Source: Bolinopsis microptera
Taxonomy: Eukaryota > Ctenophora > Tentaculata > Lobata > Bolinopsidae
NCBI RefSeq assembly: GCF_026151205.1
Contig: NC_087083.1
Span: 5,248,460-5,312,459, forward strand
DNA: 64,000 nucleotides
Direction: 5' to 3'
Below, one piece after another: positions 36,382 through 48,190 of the stretch (within the stretch, counting starts at the first letter, position 1; the number at the start of each line of letters is the position of its first letter). The position numbers and the translations under genes are program-made. The notes beneath the pieces were generated by a model. The model saw nothing but the letters and a program-made list of their open reading frames with translations. It searched no databases and was not told the origin of the DNA.

Positions 36382-36524
36382 CCAAATTCAGGAAGAGTTT
36401 TTATTTGAATATTTATTTTGGGTTTCGGTTTTTCTACATTCTAAGAGTAAGACGTGGAGATGGTCATCGTTTTTCATGGTTTTAAGCCTTCTCGTTTCAG
36501 TACCTTAATCATTCGGTTTTTGCA

Positions 36525-36530
36525 AATAAA
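36525..36530 (+). terminator. Polyadenylation signal AATAAA
   Basis: AATAAA lies about 145 bases after the stop codon of the LDLRAD-like gene. Confidence 0.6.
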
Positions 36531-36763
36531 AGTGACTTTCGGTCAAGAATAGACAAAACAACGAAATAAATATTTCAATTTGATCATGATGTACATTTTG
36601 GCGATTTAATATAAAATTGTTTTCATTTAATGGGCAGAAGAAAGTTCAAGAATTCTAGATTTATGGACTTCTGACTCTAACCAGGGTCAATTGCTTACAA
36701 TTGCTTTATATTTGTTAGTCCAGTTACTGCAATAATCCCGTCGTCAGCACGGCTAGTCATGTT

Positions 36764-37108
36764 GGATGATGATTAATCACTACACTCGACTATCACGTGA
36801 CCTACTTAACACGATCTCTAAGTGCCCCTGTATGACTATTCAAAACCCTAACCCTTTACTCTGACCACAACCCTAGCCCAATCCATAAACTAGAGCATAT
36901 GCTTAAACCCTAACCCGTACGAGAAATTATACCAACTTCCTTATTTAGTCATATCACGTGATCGTGACAGTTTCAGCATTTTAACCCTATTTCGTGTATA
37001 TGTGGGGTGATCCGGAATCAGCGTTCAAAAAGACATCGATTATCAAGTTGGTCTCTATTCATAAATCATGAACTTCTATGATCTAGTGTAGAATAATTCA
37101 GCACGCTC
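36764..37108. mobile_element. Non-autonomous TIR element, family copy 2
   Basis: Homologous over its length to 25747-26119 (GGATGATGATTAATCAC start, GCACGCTC end), with partly decayed inverted ends and telomere-like CCCTAACCC words. Confidence 0.7.
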
Positions 37109-37610
37109 CATTTATGTTGGGTAAACGTTCTCATTCTTGCGTTCAAATAAATATATTTGACTTGTATTTCAAGTGCTTTTTTGTTGAATTTTTAGTGGGG
37201 TAATATTTCGATGTTCTAACGTTTTCTAGTTTACTACGTTAGTTACAATTTCAAATTTAAGATCTTTCATTTTTATACGATTCCTTGATCCCTGTGACTA
37301 TCATGATATCATAATATTATTATTAAGCTTTGGTTATTATTTAATGTTTAATGTTACATTTGATTTTGATGTTACATTAAACATCAGTTACCAATTTGTC
37401 ACAAATTCATTTCCCTGTAAAATTTGTTCAAATTAATTCATAATTGATGTGAAGAAAATAGGAGTATATTTTTGATTTTGTAATTGGTGTCACACGCTGA
37501 CGTGGGCACGCTGTAGAACTAGACCTGCCGCGCACGAGTGCACAGCAGCTGTATCGTGCCTTACTGCCTTAATACTAATAGCATTCGCTACGATACTAGT
37601 AATTTAGGTA
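37109..37610. other. Intergenic, nothing recognised
   Basis: AT-rich sequence 3' of the LDLRAD-like gene. Confidence 0.5.
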
Positions 37611-38640
37611 GAGGAGTTGGGGGGGGGAGTGGGGGGGTAGGGGGGGTAATGTGGGGGGGGGGGGGGGCGAGGACGAGGCGGAGGTGGGGTAGGGGGGAAG
37701 TGGGGGTAGAAGGGGGCGAAGGACAAGACCATTAATCGGGACGTTGCAAGCCGTCAACGACCACATCCCACCCTATACCACGCTTCCTACAGTACTCCCA
37801 ACATAACCTCGCATCTATGTAAACCAGCTCTCAAATATGCTGGTAGCGCGCACACGTGATTTTACTTCCTGACCCCCCCGCCGGATAGGGGGTGGGAAAA
37901 GAACTATATACACACAGAAAACGTATGAACACACAACAAACGTAAAAAAAAGACAATCACCACCACTAACAAACCACCCCCACCCCCAAGCTCCCACTAG
38001 ACATGGCCACCCCCCCGAACCCAGGGGGGGCATGCTTGGACCTATACAACCGGCAATAAGGCTGCCCTTTGGATGCGTCGCGGCCGGGCTGCCGGCGAGA
38101 AGACGGACGCTAAACCACCAGACGGCGCGAAAAACACCAGCCAAACAGTACATAAACCCTAAGCCTCACCACATTCGACCCAAACCCGCTGCTTCTCTAA
38201 TCACCTTCCCCAAGAAATTCCCTCTTGTTTGTGTATTTTTAAGGTTCTAGCAAACGCTTTATCTTTTGATATGACCAAATGTTCCTATGCAACATCTCAT
38301 AGACTCATCCCGTTCCCCCCACCCTTTCGCTTTTTTTCCCCCCCCCTTCGCCCACCCCCCCCCTCCATCCCCCCCCCCCCGCTCCGCTCCCCCCCCCCAC
38401 CCCCCGCGCTCCCCCCCCCGCCCCCCTTTTTTTTTTTTTTTCCTCCCAAACTATAGGATCATTTCCCTTCACGCCCCCTTATACCTTTCTTTTGGGTACT
38501 GAATGTTCGTTATGCCAGTACAATTACAGTGGATTGCGTTTTGGTTGGCGTTGGACACTTCATTTTTTTTTTTTCTTTTTTTTTTTTTTTTTCATCTTAT
38601 TGTTCTTTTTTCTTTTTCATTAAAATGTAAGAAACGCTTT
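37611..38640. repeat. Homopolymer-rich, strand-biased low-complexity block
   Basis: G runs (37617-37720), then mixed sequence, C runs (38311-38425) and T runs (38426-38442, 38563-38600). Base composition is unlike either side. Proline- and glycine-rich open frames here are artefacts. Confidence 0.7.
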
Positions 38641-39045
38641 AAAGCTAAGAACTCAAAATTTTTTGCACACATTGGTTGATTATTTAAATCTTTCCGATGT
38701 TTCAAGTTCATTGTTTAAATTTGAGGATGAGTTTTGCCATTGCCCCCAAAAGACCATGGGATACGTGATTCCCGGAGCACTCGTCAGTGATCCTCTGCCT
38801 CATCCTGTGATCTCGCTCACAATCTGTTCAGAGTAGGCGTTAGCTATGTGTATTAATGAGGTTCATTAGGCTTTACCAAAAACATACTTAGGTGTGGAAC
38901 GACCCTGATCATGATTGATTGGGGATACCGTTTTGACTTTGCTAGACTCGGCTTCCGGACCCAAACTGAACCCATATGTGGACTTTTCCCGACAGGGTAG
39001 CTTGGGAAATATTAATTATAACCAATCAGTCTACTTAATTATCTT

Positions 39046-39282
39046 TTAAGGAATGTCTCCATGGTCATGGTTACCATGAGATGGACATTTCTTGATTCTG
39101 TAATATACAAGTAGACGGTAGTAGGGGCGGTATCTCGAGTCCGTTCTCCGGGTGTTGAGGAAACTGTCTGTGTCCAGAAGTTGTCTGAGCTCCTCTTTGT
39201 CCGATGATTTGTTACTTGCTGAAGTCAACCATGATCCGCTACTGGGACACCATCTCTCTTCTTTGTATTGATTCTGATCTGT
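39046..39282 (-). CDS. Candidate terminal exon of an unidentified protein (78 codons)
   Basis: On the minus strand, after a TTTGTTAG acceptor, an open frame of exactly 79 codons including TAA reads TDQNQYKEERWCPSSGSW, then SDKEELRQLLDTDSFLNTRR, then YRPYYRLLVYYRIKKC and ends GNHDHGDIP. Composition looks coding, not repeat-derived. No upstream exon was identified and I do not recognise the family. Confidence 0.35.
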   Translation of the reverse strand, partial: TDQNQYKEERWCPSSGSWLTSASNKSSDKEELRQLLDTDSFLNTRRTDSRYRPYYRLLVYYRIKKCPSHGNHDHGDIP

Positions 39283-40322
39283 CTAACAAAGGAGTACTAA
39301 TAGATGACAAGGTCCCAGGAGCCTTTTCGTCGCGGATCTGATCTAAAACAAGCTTACGTGTTTCACGAAAAGCAGTGCCGAAAAGATACGATCCAACTGC
39401 TCCTCAAGCATCGAGATCGACCCAGGGCTCGAGATCTGCAAACCATGGCAGGGCCCTCTCCCCAAAGCATCGGAGTGACGTGATCCTGGAGTTCAAGTTA
39501 ACATGAGCCAAAGGTAACCAGCGTGCTAAAGGGTGCGTTCATCTGCTTTGGAAAGTTTGAAACAGTGGAAACTATAGAACGCCCATCAAGATTCCGTATT
39601 CTACTAGCTAACTTTCAAAAGCTAGACGGACACGTTGTCAGATATGCAGTGACCACAGTTTCCCCAATTTTTTACTGGATTAGGAACCAAACTATGGGAT
39701 GAGACGTAGGAGGATAACAAATGCAGAGACGCCAGTTAAACGTTCGCTCTAACTAGTGGAAACACCGTAGAAGAGATGGAGGCTCTTCAATCTTCATGTA
39801 GCAGTATGTATTAATATTTTTAGACGGGTGTAAGCACTGCACAGGGCTCCAATGCTCTAAATTACAGTGGTTCATGATCTAGCCTATAGTGATAATGACC
39901 ACAGTCATATACTGAAAATCGATTCGTTGCGGTGCTGTGTCGTATTGACTTGGGTTATGGTGTCGTATTGTCAATTTGGGTGCCCCCAGTAGTGAGTGAC
40001 CTGGGTTCAGTTGTCGTTTTGGGATGTTAAGATGGTTGGACACCCATTAATGCTGATTGGGTGGCTTTAAACTGCGTTGGGAACTAGGTTCAATTGGGTT
40101 CAGTTGTACTGCCCACCTGCTGACAGGAAAACCACAAGTTTTAGAATAATAGATCTCGACCTAATCAAAATTCCAAACAAAAACAATTCAATAATTTCAA
40201 TAAGATCTGTTCTAATGTTGTACCCGTGCAATCAACTTGGCCCAGTAATCATGGAAGCGAGCGAAGCCCCGTAAACCTGATTTAAGCTGCTCAAGCATTT
40301 TATTGTAAACATTAGTGTACAT
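39283..40322. other. No gene recognised
   Basis: Mixed sequence with no familiar protein motif on either strand. Confidence 0.45.
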
Positions 40323-40470
40323 AACATCAATTAAACCACTTACAACGGCGAATTTAAAAAATGTGCTTATTGGGCTTTCAGTCAGAGTTTGGTCGCCACT
40401 ATACCGAGAAACACAGTCCCGTAACTCTTAACCGTTTTTTTAATATAACGCTCGGAAATTTCCGCACACA
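40323..40470 (-). mobile_element. 5' fragment of the 35-kb Helitron-like family
   Basis: The reverse complement reads GGAAATTTCCGAGCG, then AAGAGTTACGGGACTG, then GTAAGTGGTTTAATTGATG, matching copies A and B. The 3' half and CTAG end are missing. Confidence 0.75.
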
Positions 40471-40800
40471 CATACAACATACACACATACACTACACACA
40501 TAACACTACACACTACACACATACTCACATACAAACTTAAAATAACATACACACATGCACACCATACACACATACTCAGAGACACACATACACTCATAAT
40601 CACATACACACATACACACTAACAATTACACACTTTCACACATACACACATTACACACATACCACACATACACAATACACACATACACACATACACTCAT
40701 TCAACACATACACACATACACACTTACACACATTCACACATACACACATACCACATACCACCCCATACACACATACACACATACACAACCTACAACAAAT
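40462..40800. repeat. (CACATA)n-type microsatellite
   Basis: Continues from the GT-rich 5' end of the Helitron fragment (CA-rich on the plus strand), suggesting expansion from within the element. Confidence 0.9.
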
Positions 40801-41790
40801 ACAAACGTTTTATCTTTATTTTAACTTTATTCCAAATCAAAAATAGAACATAATGATACATCCTTTGCTGACTGTTAGTCACCAGAGAATATAACACATG
40901 ATTAAACGTAATTCATGCTTAACTCTCTCTGCTTTTATCTGTTGCAAAAGTCTTAAATGGTATAATCGTCTGTATTTACATGTCTAAAGTTTCTGTCACT
41001 AAATCGTTCAAAATTGTTTTTAACAAGTTTGATGGTGTCGTCCGGACTTACCTCTCATCAACTCTGACTCTCTACAGCATACGGTAAGGGCAAGTGGGCA
41101 GGTGAGTTATTATCCACTAGCAGGAGGATTTGACCGAGCATTCTCCCCCGTGCACGAGGCTACACGCTCACTTGTGAAACAACTTCGCAGGCGTTTTTTG
41201 AGTCACATTTCGTATGACAAGTAGGGTAGGGTCATGCCAATGATCGTACGGAGCTGTTCCCGTGGCAGGACATAAGTTTTTGAAGGAGTTTTTTAGATGT
41301 TGCCCCACTGTTGCTCATTATACTTCTGTATTGAATCAACAATTGTGCTTCATAATATCTTGAGTCGAATCTTCAAGGGTATACGTCAACCTTGTCCCAG
41401 GTACTTTTTTGTAGTTCTGGATAAGCAATGTTAGCAAGTATACATCTCTCTTGAATCTTCGATGCTCACAACTTCGAGCACTAAGAGATAGATGACCTTC
41501 CAAGGGTTCTCTTACCTCTGAGTGTCTCTCTTTGTTATTTCAACCCTGTTCTTGGCCGGCAGATAGAAGTGGGTGACTCGGTTTTGAGTCCCTTGACAAA
41601 AAGATTCACTCTTCCAAATTCTCTTTACATATTGGCAACAAGACTCCCAAATTGCTTTTATCCTCATCAGTAAAATCAACATCATCTGCGTTACTCCCAC
41701 TCGAGGGGTAAACAGATTATCTGCTATGGGAGGGTTAGGCTTAGATAGGACAAAACAGCACGCAGGGGTAAAGTGCTGCTGCCAGATATA
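40801..41790. other. No gene recognised
   Basis: A minus-strand stretch near 41610-41700 has a coding-like acidic composition (SSGSNADDVDFTDEDKSNLG) but no identifiable family and no clear exon ends. Confidence 0.4.
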
Positions 41791-42295
41791 CCTTACAAGA
41801 CTTTTTTGTGGGGGACCAATTTGCGACGACCGAAATTTGGCGGTCCGATAAAATATGGCGATATGAACAAAAACGTCACAATTTGGACGTCACAGAAAAT
41901 AAGGGTATTGTTCATCATTTTTGTGACAGTATGCAGTAAGGAAATTTCTGAAAATTCGGTAAAATCTTGTTCAAACTTAGTCCTGTATTAAGGACTGTAA
42001 GACTTTCATGTTAGACATACATGTATTTTTATGCACATTTAATCTGTTTTGCTTGAACATTCAATTCGTCATTGGTGTGGTAATAATTTGTCAAGATGCC
42101 AGAATTCATTTTTTTATTTTACTTTGATATTACTTTTAGAAAACAAATAAGCAGTGAAGGCACAGTCATTGGAGAAATAAGCTAAAAGATAATGCGACGG
42201 ATTCTATAGACGACCGAAATTTTGGCGGTCCGAAAATATGGCGAAATTTTCGGAAAAACCGCCACATTTCGTACGTTATAATATGTCTTGTAAGG
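41791..42295. mobile_element. Non-autonomous pogo-family element A (505 bp)
   Basis: TA|CCTTACAAGAC...GTCTTGTAAGG|TA gives inverted ends and a TA target duplication. It shares ends and the ACGAAAATATGG-type internal hairpin with element B. Confidence 0.8.
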
Positions 42296-42727
42296 TAGAG
42301 TGAACAAGTTTCCAGCCAAACTGTCGGGCTTGAAAAGCTCCACTCGCTGTCAATAAAACTCTCCCGATATTGTTGAGTTCACTTGTCTTAAGTTTAGTAT
42401 TTGCGAGCAAATCCTTACCAGTCGTATGTCATCCCATACAACCAGGCATCAGCTAAATGTCAAGTAAATACTGACCTCCTTTATAGGTATCAAAATAGCA
42501 GAGGAAATGGTCAGACTGCCCATCTTATGAAGAGACCAGCGTTTTTTTCCTGACAATGACAATAGTATCGCTGGGTCCAAAACGATATTTGCACAATATG
42601 CAGTTAAAGGCATTCTGCCAAGGACCAGTGTTACACATACACCACATTCACACATACCACACATACTCCATACACACATACACACATACACACATACAAC
42701 ATACACACATACATCTAAAATCACCTA

Positions 42728-43531
42728 CCTTACAAGACATATTCATGTGGATCATAATTCTGGGGATCGGAATTATGGGGGAACGAAAATATGGGGATTT
42801 TTTTCAGAAATCCCCAAATTTCGTACCCCAAATTAAATTGTCGCATTTTCACGCTAAATTATTTCAGAGAAATCAAAATCAGTTTTTGATGGAATTTTTA
42901 AAAATCGTGAAAAACTAAATGTCAGTGTCGATTTAAGGTTGTCCGTTTTGAAGGATAAACATGCAAGATGGATTGTAGAAATATTTGATAAGTTTCATAC
43001 AGATCGTGGTAAAACTATCATTAAAAACGGATTCAGGAAATCAGCTATAACTGAGGCAATTGAAATGTTAGAATTTTCGGAGCAGGATCCATTTGTTTAA
43101 CAACAATGTTTAGCTGTTCAAGTTATTCCATAAGGGTGGAAATTGCATGTCTTCCTTATTCTATTTTGTACTTAAAGTTTTTCTAGTGTGAAACTAGTCG
43201 TTGTTATAGAAGTCTATATAAAATTATATGTGAGATAATTTTGAATCTGACGCACATTTTTCACGTAACACTGAAAACCAGTATTTTCTATTCAGTAATT
43301 TGTATACTAAGTAACTTTCTATTTACCTGAGATATGCGTATCCTTGTCTCACAAAACACGTAAAACAACTTATTTGACAAATTCACCTCAAATTAGCCCT
43401 ATTTAAGCCAATTACATAAAAATTAATGTGTGGGATTTTAAAATGGCAGCCACAATTTTGGTAGTACGAAAATATGGGGATTTTTTCCAAAAATCCCCAA
43501 ATTTCGTACCATATAAATATGTCTCGTAAGG
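42728..43531 (+). mobile_element. pogo/Tigger-type element B (804 bp) with transposase remnant
   Basis: TA|CCTTACAAGACATAT...ATATGTCTCGTAAGG|TA (14 of 15 inverted). A hairpin of the form ACGAAAATATGGGGATTTT...AAATCCCCAAATTTCGTA sits near each end (about 42790-42832 and 43466-43511). Internal sequence codes for the C-terminal end of a transposase. Confidence 0.85.
42900..43100 (+). pseudogene. C-terminal fragment of pogo/Tigger-type DDE transposase
   Basis: The frame reads DLRLSVLKDKHARWIVEIFD, then GKTIIKNGFRKSAITEAIEM and ends EQDPFV before TAA. The pattern LK..HA.W......l....G...i..GF...I..AI is the conserved end of pogo-like transposases (DDE superfamily endonuclease). The DNA-binding and catalytic regions are missing. 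Confidence 0.75.
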
Positions 43532-44107
43532 TAAATTGTCTAAACTAATCTAAACTAAGCAGGATAGATCTTCAAACTGTTTGGGATGTTATAGACTTTT
43601 ATTAGACCTATATTTTAAAAGCCATAGTAAAATTAGACATTCGCACTTTTGAAAAAACCACAACAATATATGATTGGACTAGCGTTTTAGCAAGTGCGAA
43701 TGAAATTTCATTGATTTCGTGATTACCTACACACTATACGCCCAAGTTTTTAAAAATCACCTAAAAGTGCCAACTTTTGACTAATTCCTAGTTCCTTACA
43801 CTTTTGTGGAGTTTGGCAAGGCCCAAGTGGCAAGGAATTTCATTGGGTCTTTATTACAGTTGATTACTGAGGGCGAGGGGTAAGAATTGCCTGTAAAAAA
43901 GTTAAGGCAGGATGGCCAAAAGCTGCATCCTACCCAAACTAAATTGGCTGATGGAAAGCAATGGCTAACAGTTCGCCTTAATTTCAAATTTGTTTCGAAT
44001 ATTTTTCACCTAGAAGGCCTAAAAGCAATTTAGCAATAGAGATCATTTTCAAAATCAGTTTCAAGAACGATTCATATAATGCGATATGCATATAAGCTAT
44101 ATATATA
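43532..44107. other. No gene; one short inverted repeat
   Basis: CATTCGCACTT (about 43637) and AAGTGCGAATG (about 43694) are inverted, a possible small MITE end pair. Nothing else recognised. Confidence 0.4.
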
Positions 44108-46716
44108 TGGACACGTTCATTTGAGTTTGAGGATATTGGTAAACAAAAATAATAGCGTTTTCGACGATAGTGGCTTAATTTTGACATATATTAACCTAGC
44201 ACGTTCAGAAGTTCTGAACATTAGCCACGTAACCCATACTTCCATATGCACTGCTCAGAAAGAAAATCTATTGTTGTTAGGTACTATAATGTTTCAAATG
44301 TCACATTTTGTGTGACTTAGTTAACTGCAGTTGTCTAATTATCATTCCTTGGTCTGAAATATAGTAGATTAGGTCAACCTAACAATTATGATACAACATT
44401 GGTTAAAGGGCACGGATCGAACGGTTACAAGGTAATATTTGGGTAACTTTGTCACACTCAGAATAACATAGCTCTATTCTACTGTGAGGTGTCCTAAAAA
44501 CCCTTTCAACTCATTATCTGATGGTTGATCTACCAATCATAGCCCTAAAATATGTTGCTTTGGTTATTGGGAAATGAGGTTAATTCTGTCACAATATATG
44601 GAATTTTAAATTTTGGACGAATTATTTATATCTGATTTTGGAAAACTTTATATGATGACAATGTAGTTGATGCAAGTTAAGATCAGTTGATGTTTACATT
44701 GTCACAAAATTGATACGAAATCGTAAATAGGTTGAAAACAATGATTATAGAATGAAACAGTCTCTTATAATAACTCTTATAATAACTGATGTGACAAAGT
44801 AGACATGTCTTGCCCCTATTTTGAAGATCTATATTCTATAACTCTATTAGAATTCAACATTCTTTCAGAAAAAATTGGTAGAATATTGTGCAGAATATCA
44901 GAGCTTAAGTTTGACAATTTTAGGTTAAATTCGTCAAAGTCACTAGAAATGTGTCAAAATTAACTTTTCCTGCCCTAACAATTTCAAGATAGTGTAAAAA
45001 TTAGCATAGGCTGCTTTATTACCTATATAGATCAATCCAAACTACTACAAAGTATATGTTAATGTGATGACGATTACCTAACTCTTATAATAACTGATGT
45101 GACAAAGTGAACATGTCTTGCCCCTATTTTGAAGATCTATAACTCCATTAGAATTCAACATTCTTTCAAAAACGATTGGAAGAATATTGTCCAGAACATC
45201 AGAACTCAATTTTAACAATTTTAGATTAAATTGTCAAGAAACTGAAAATGTGACAAAATTTACTTTCCCTGCCCCAAAAATATCAAGATAGTGTGTTAAA
45301 ATTGGCATAGGATGCTTTATTGCCGATATTAATCGATCCAAACTACGAAAAAGATCTGTTAATCTGATGACGATTACCTAACTCTTATAATAATTAATGA
45401 CGGGGGTAGACGATAGATCCGCTTGAGCCGCGCCGCATAACAATTTATGCGTTTAGGGGCTGGAGTACGCGTGTTTACAGATTAATGAATTGTTGCATTG
45501 TAAATATTTAAAGTTGACGATATATTATGATTTAATAGTAAATTTTTCAAAGCTGGCTTTGGACTTAGGTAAATTATAACTTATTTATTTTAAAGAAAAA
45601 ACCACGGATAGTTTTAAATTTACATAGTCGTATAACTATAATCAAGTTAATCCTGTTTTCAAGAATGCGCGGCTTTGGCGGCCAGTTATTGACTTGTACA
45701 TAAAATTGAATTTTAAATAGAAATGTGAATGTATTAAAATTTAAAACTTTCAAAACGGAGGCTTATAAATATTATTATATTATGATTGTAAAATAAAGGA
45801 TAAAATTTTAAATTTGTTTCACTAAAATTTGTTTCACTAATGTGACAAAGTAAACATGTCTTGACCCAATTTTGAAGATCTATACCTCTATTAGAATACT
45901 ATGTAAGTTTATCATCAACAAAATTTCGATAAACTAGTTATTTTGCCAGCAAGGAGCTAACAGAGTTATAATAATTTTGTTGTGACGAAATTACCCTATT
46001 TTTGACCATGTTGCGGTAGTTTAATTGTGACACTGTTAACATATTACCACCTGATAATGATTTATGTGACTGGTGCATGGTACTAGCAGTGTTGTTTGAT
46101 CCATAGTACGCAATATAAGGGGTTTAAGCTGGTATATCATTATTTGTTCAATTTCACACATGTTCAGATATCATCAAGATTATGTGACAAAGTAAACTTA
46201 GTTGTGCCTTCTGTGTTTTAATTCCTTACGACTATATGATATAATAACAATTCCCAGCACTTCCAGGCCATCAAATAAACCTACATTACTCAGCATTGCT
46301 TATCAAGGCGCCCTAAACATTCATCGCATATTTTCTTTAATGTGTGACAGAGTAAACCTGAGTGCACCATCTAACGAAAAAATTCGTCAAATATGTAGGT
46401 AATGGTCATATGTACCCATCCAATCAACTGGACACCCACAAATTTGGTCATAAACGGCGGCAAGGGGTCCATATTTACTCCGTCACATGTTTATAGTGTG
46501 ACAATGTAACCATTTCCGTGCCGGCCGTATTTAAGCGATATCTTATCGCCTGATTAAGATATCGTTATGTGACAAAGTTAGCCTAGAGGATGAGACGATT
46601 ATCCTAACCATCAAGGGTTTATGTAATTTCATAGTGTGACAAAGTCAACTACACTGTGCCTTTTGATAGGGTCACTTATATTTACCAATATCCTCAAACT
46701 CAAATGAACGTGTCCA
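44108..46716. mobile_element. 2.6 kb TIR element with many TGTGACAAAGT motifs
   Basis: A perfect 36-bp inverted repeat bounds the region: left 44108-44143, right 46681-46716, starting TGGACACGTTCATTTGAG; TA flanks both ends. Inside, a motif close to TGTGACAAAGT(A)AAC occurs about 15 times, inverted in the left quarter and direct elsewhere, like reiterated transposase-binding sites. No transposase was recognised, so it is probably non-autonomous. An unrelated ~440-bp segment (about 45395-45834) seems inserted in it. Confidence 0.8.
44776..45395. repeat. 308-bp direct tandem repeat, two full copies and a split third
   Basis: GATGTGACAAAGT at 44789 and 45097 begins units of 308 bp (about 85% alike by eye). 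A third start resumes at 45838 after an intervening segment. Confidence 0.85.
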
Positions 46717-48180
46717 TATAGTAAATAAGGCCAAGGGACTGCCAGTAGATTTTCCGATATAAGTTGGGTTCAAAAAAGGGATTGGAAAAATTTTCGGGAA
46801 TTTTTTTGAGGGATGTCGAATTCTAGCAGTGATGAATGTCAAGTTGGGTGTGCAGTTATGTCAGTAATAAAGAAAAACATAACGGTTATCTTTGATTTTT
46901 GGAGGACTTCGCCGCTTCGATAAACTGTCTTTGCGCTGGATAAAATATCATCCCTCGATGCCTGTTAATGCTTATGATTGGAATATGCAAAAGTGAAGTT
47001 GCGTGATGGTAATAGACCTAATACAACATTATATTTAACATATTTGAATAAGTTGTTATTACAAGATATATTTGCGCGCGTAAATAAATTGCGCGCGAAA
47101 AAGTTAAAATTTTTACCACTTTTATGGATTTTTACCCGCGTTAAAACAGAAGGATTCAAAAAAATTTTATACCATCTTGTGCGGCAGTGTTTTAGCTATC
47201 TTTATGCAAGTTTTATCGACATGCCAACATAATTAACTTGTTCAAAATATCAAAAAACATGGTTTTTAAGGCCTATTTTTGCCCAATAATCGGTTTTTTG
47301 CGATTTTACCCGCGTAAACTTTGTATCACGTGGTGACCCCCACTGTCGCTTCACTATAGTGCGCGGCGGGTCATACAACGTATGACAACTTAAACTCAGT
47401 CTAATCATCTCGAAACCACTTTTAATCGATACTACGATCAAAAATACGTTTAGCAAAATGTATTAAGGGTTGACGGATGTTACTCGTCTAAATTTCTTCG
47501 AAGTAGCGCGCGCCGCTTTCTTCTCGAAACTGGCCCAAAGGCAAGTGCTACGAAGTAGCGCGCGCCGGGCCAGATCATTAACAATGGTCAATATTTGGGG
47601 CCTTAGCGTATCGAACAGACAATCCCCGTAAGAGCCTTTACTAATGTTTTTCTCACTCCAGCTGCAGTCTGGTAGTTGTAAGTTTACAACCTACCAGGAC
47701 GCGCGCCGAGTTGGACTCGTCGACGGAACAAATATTGTACGAGTATCAACCGTTAAGTAGATCGTTGAGATGCACCACTGTGCCTCACCGAGCTGTAAAG
47801 GATTGGCATCGTGAATCATGAATGGAAATTTAAAGTAGAAACAAATTCTTAGCTTGCTATTAAAACATGTGCTCCTTCATAAATATTATCATTATCGTGA
47901 TCAAACCCCTTATTTAAGGGCCTGCCAGTCTCTTTTGAAGTACGAATGAACATAATTTCTACCGTACGAGAATTGTTCAGAATTTTCTCTAAATACCTAT
48001 TTTTGAATTTTTTAAATCGGTGGTCCGGTTGTAGTGCGATGCGTTACTGTGCCGCGCCGCGCACTCAATGAGTCGAGATGCGTTACTGTGCCGCGCCGAG
48101 CTGAGATGAATTGACATCGTCAATTAAGTGGTCCGGAAGCGGAGTTATGGTTCAATCAAAATTGTTAGTTTAACACTGTT
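46717..48180. repeat. Gene-poor interval containing the GCGC-bearing dispersed repeat (47230-47800)
   Basis: Shares blocks with 25090-25620. GTAGCGCGCGCCG occurs twice (47503, 47554) and GATGCGTTACTGTGCCGCGCC twice (48038, 48078). No gene recognised. Confidence 0.6.
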
Positions 48181-48190
48181 GCTTAGTTTA

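Noticed and set aside
38229..38502. Proline-rich open frames
   Set aside because: Produced by C-runs in a low-complexity block.
42298..42425. Coding-like minus-strand stretch (LLANTKLKTSELNNIGRVLL) beside pogo element A
   Set aside because: Only about 45 codons, no recognised family and no exon boundaries; possibly an old retroelement piece.
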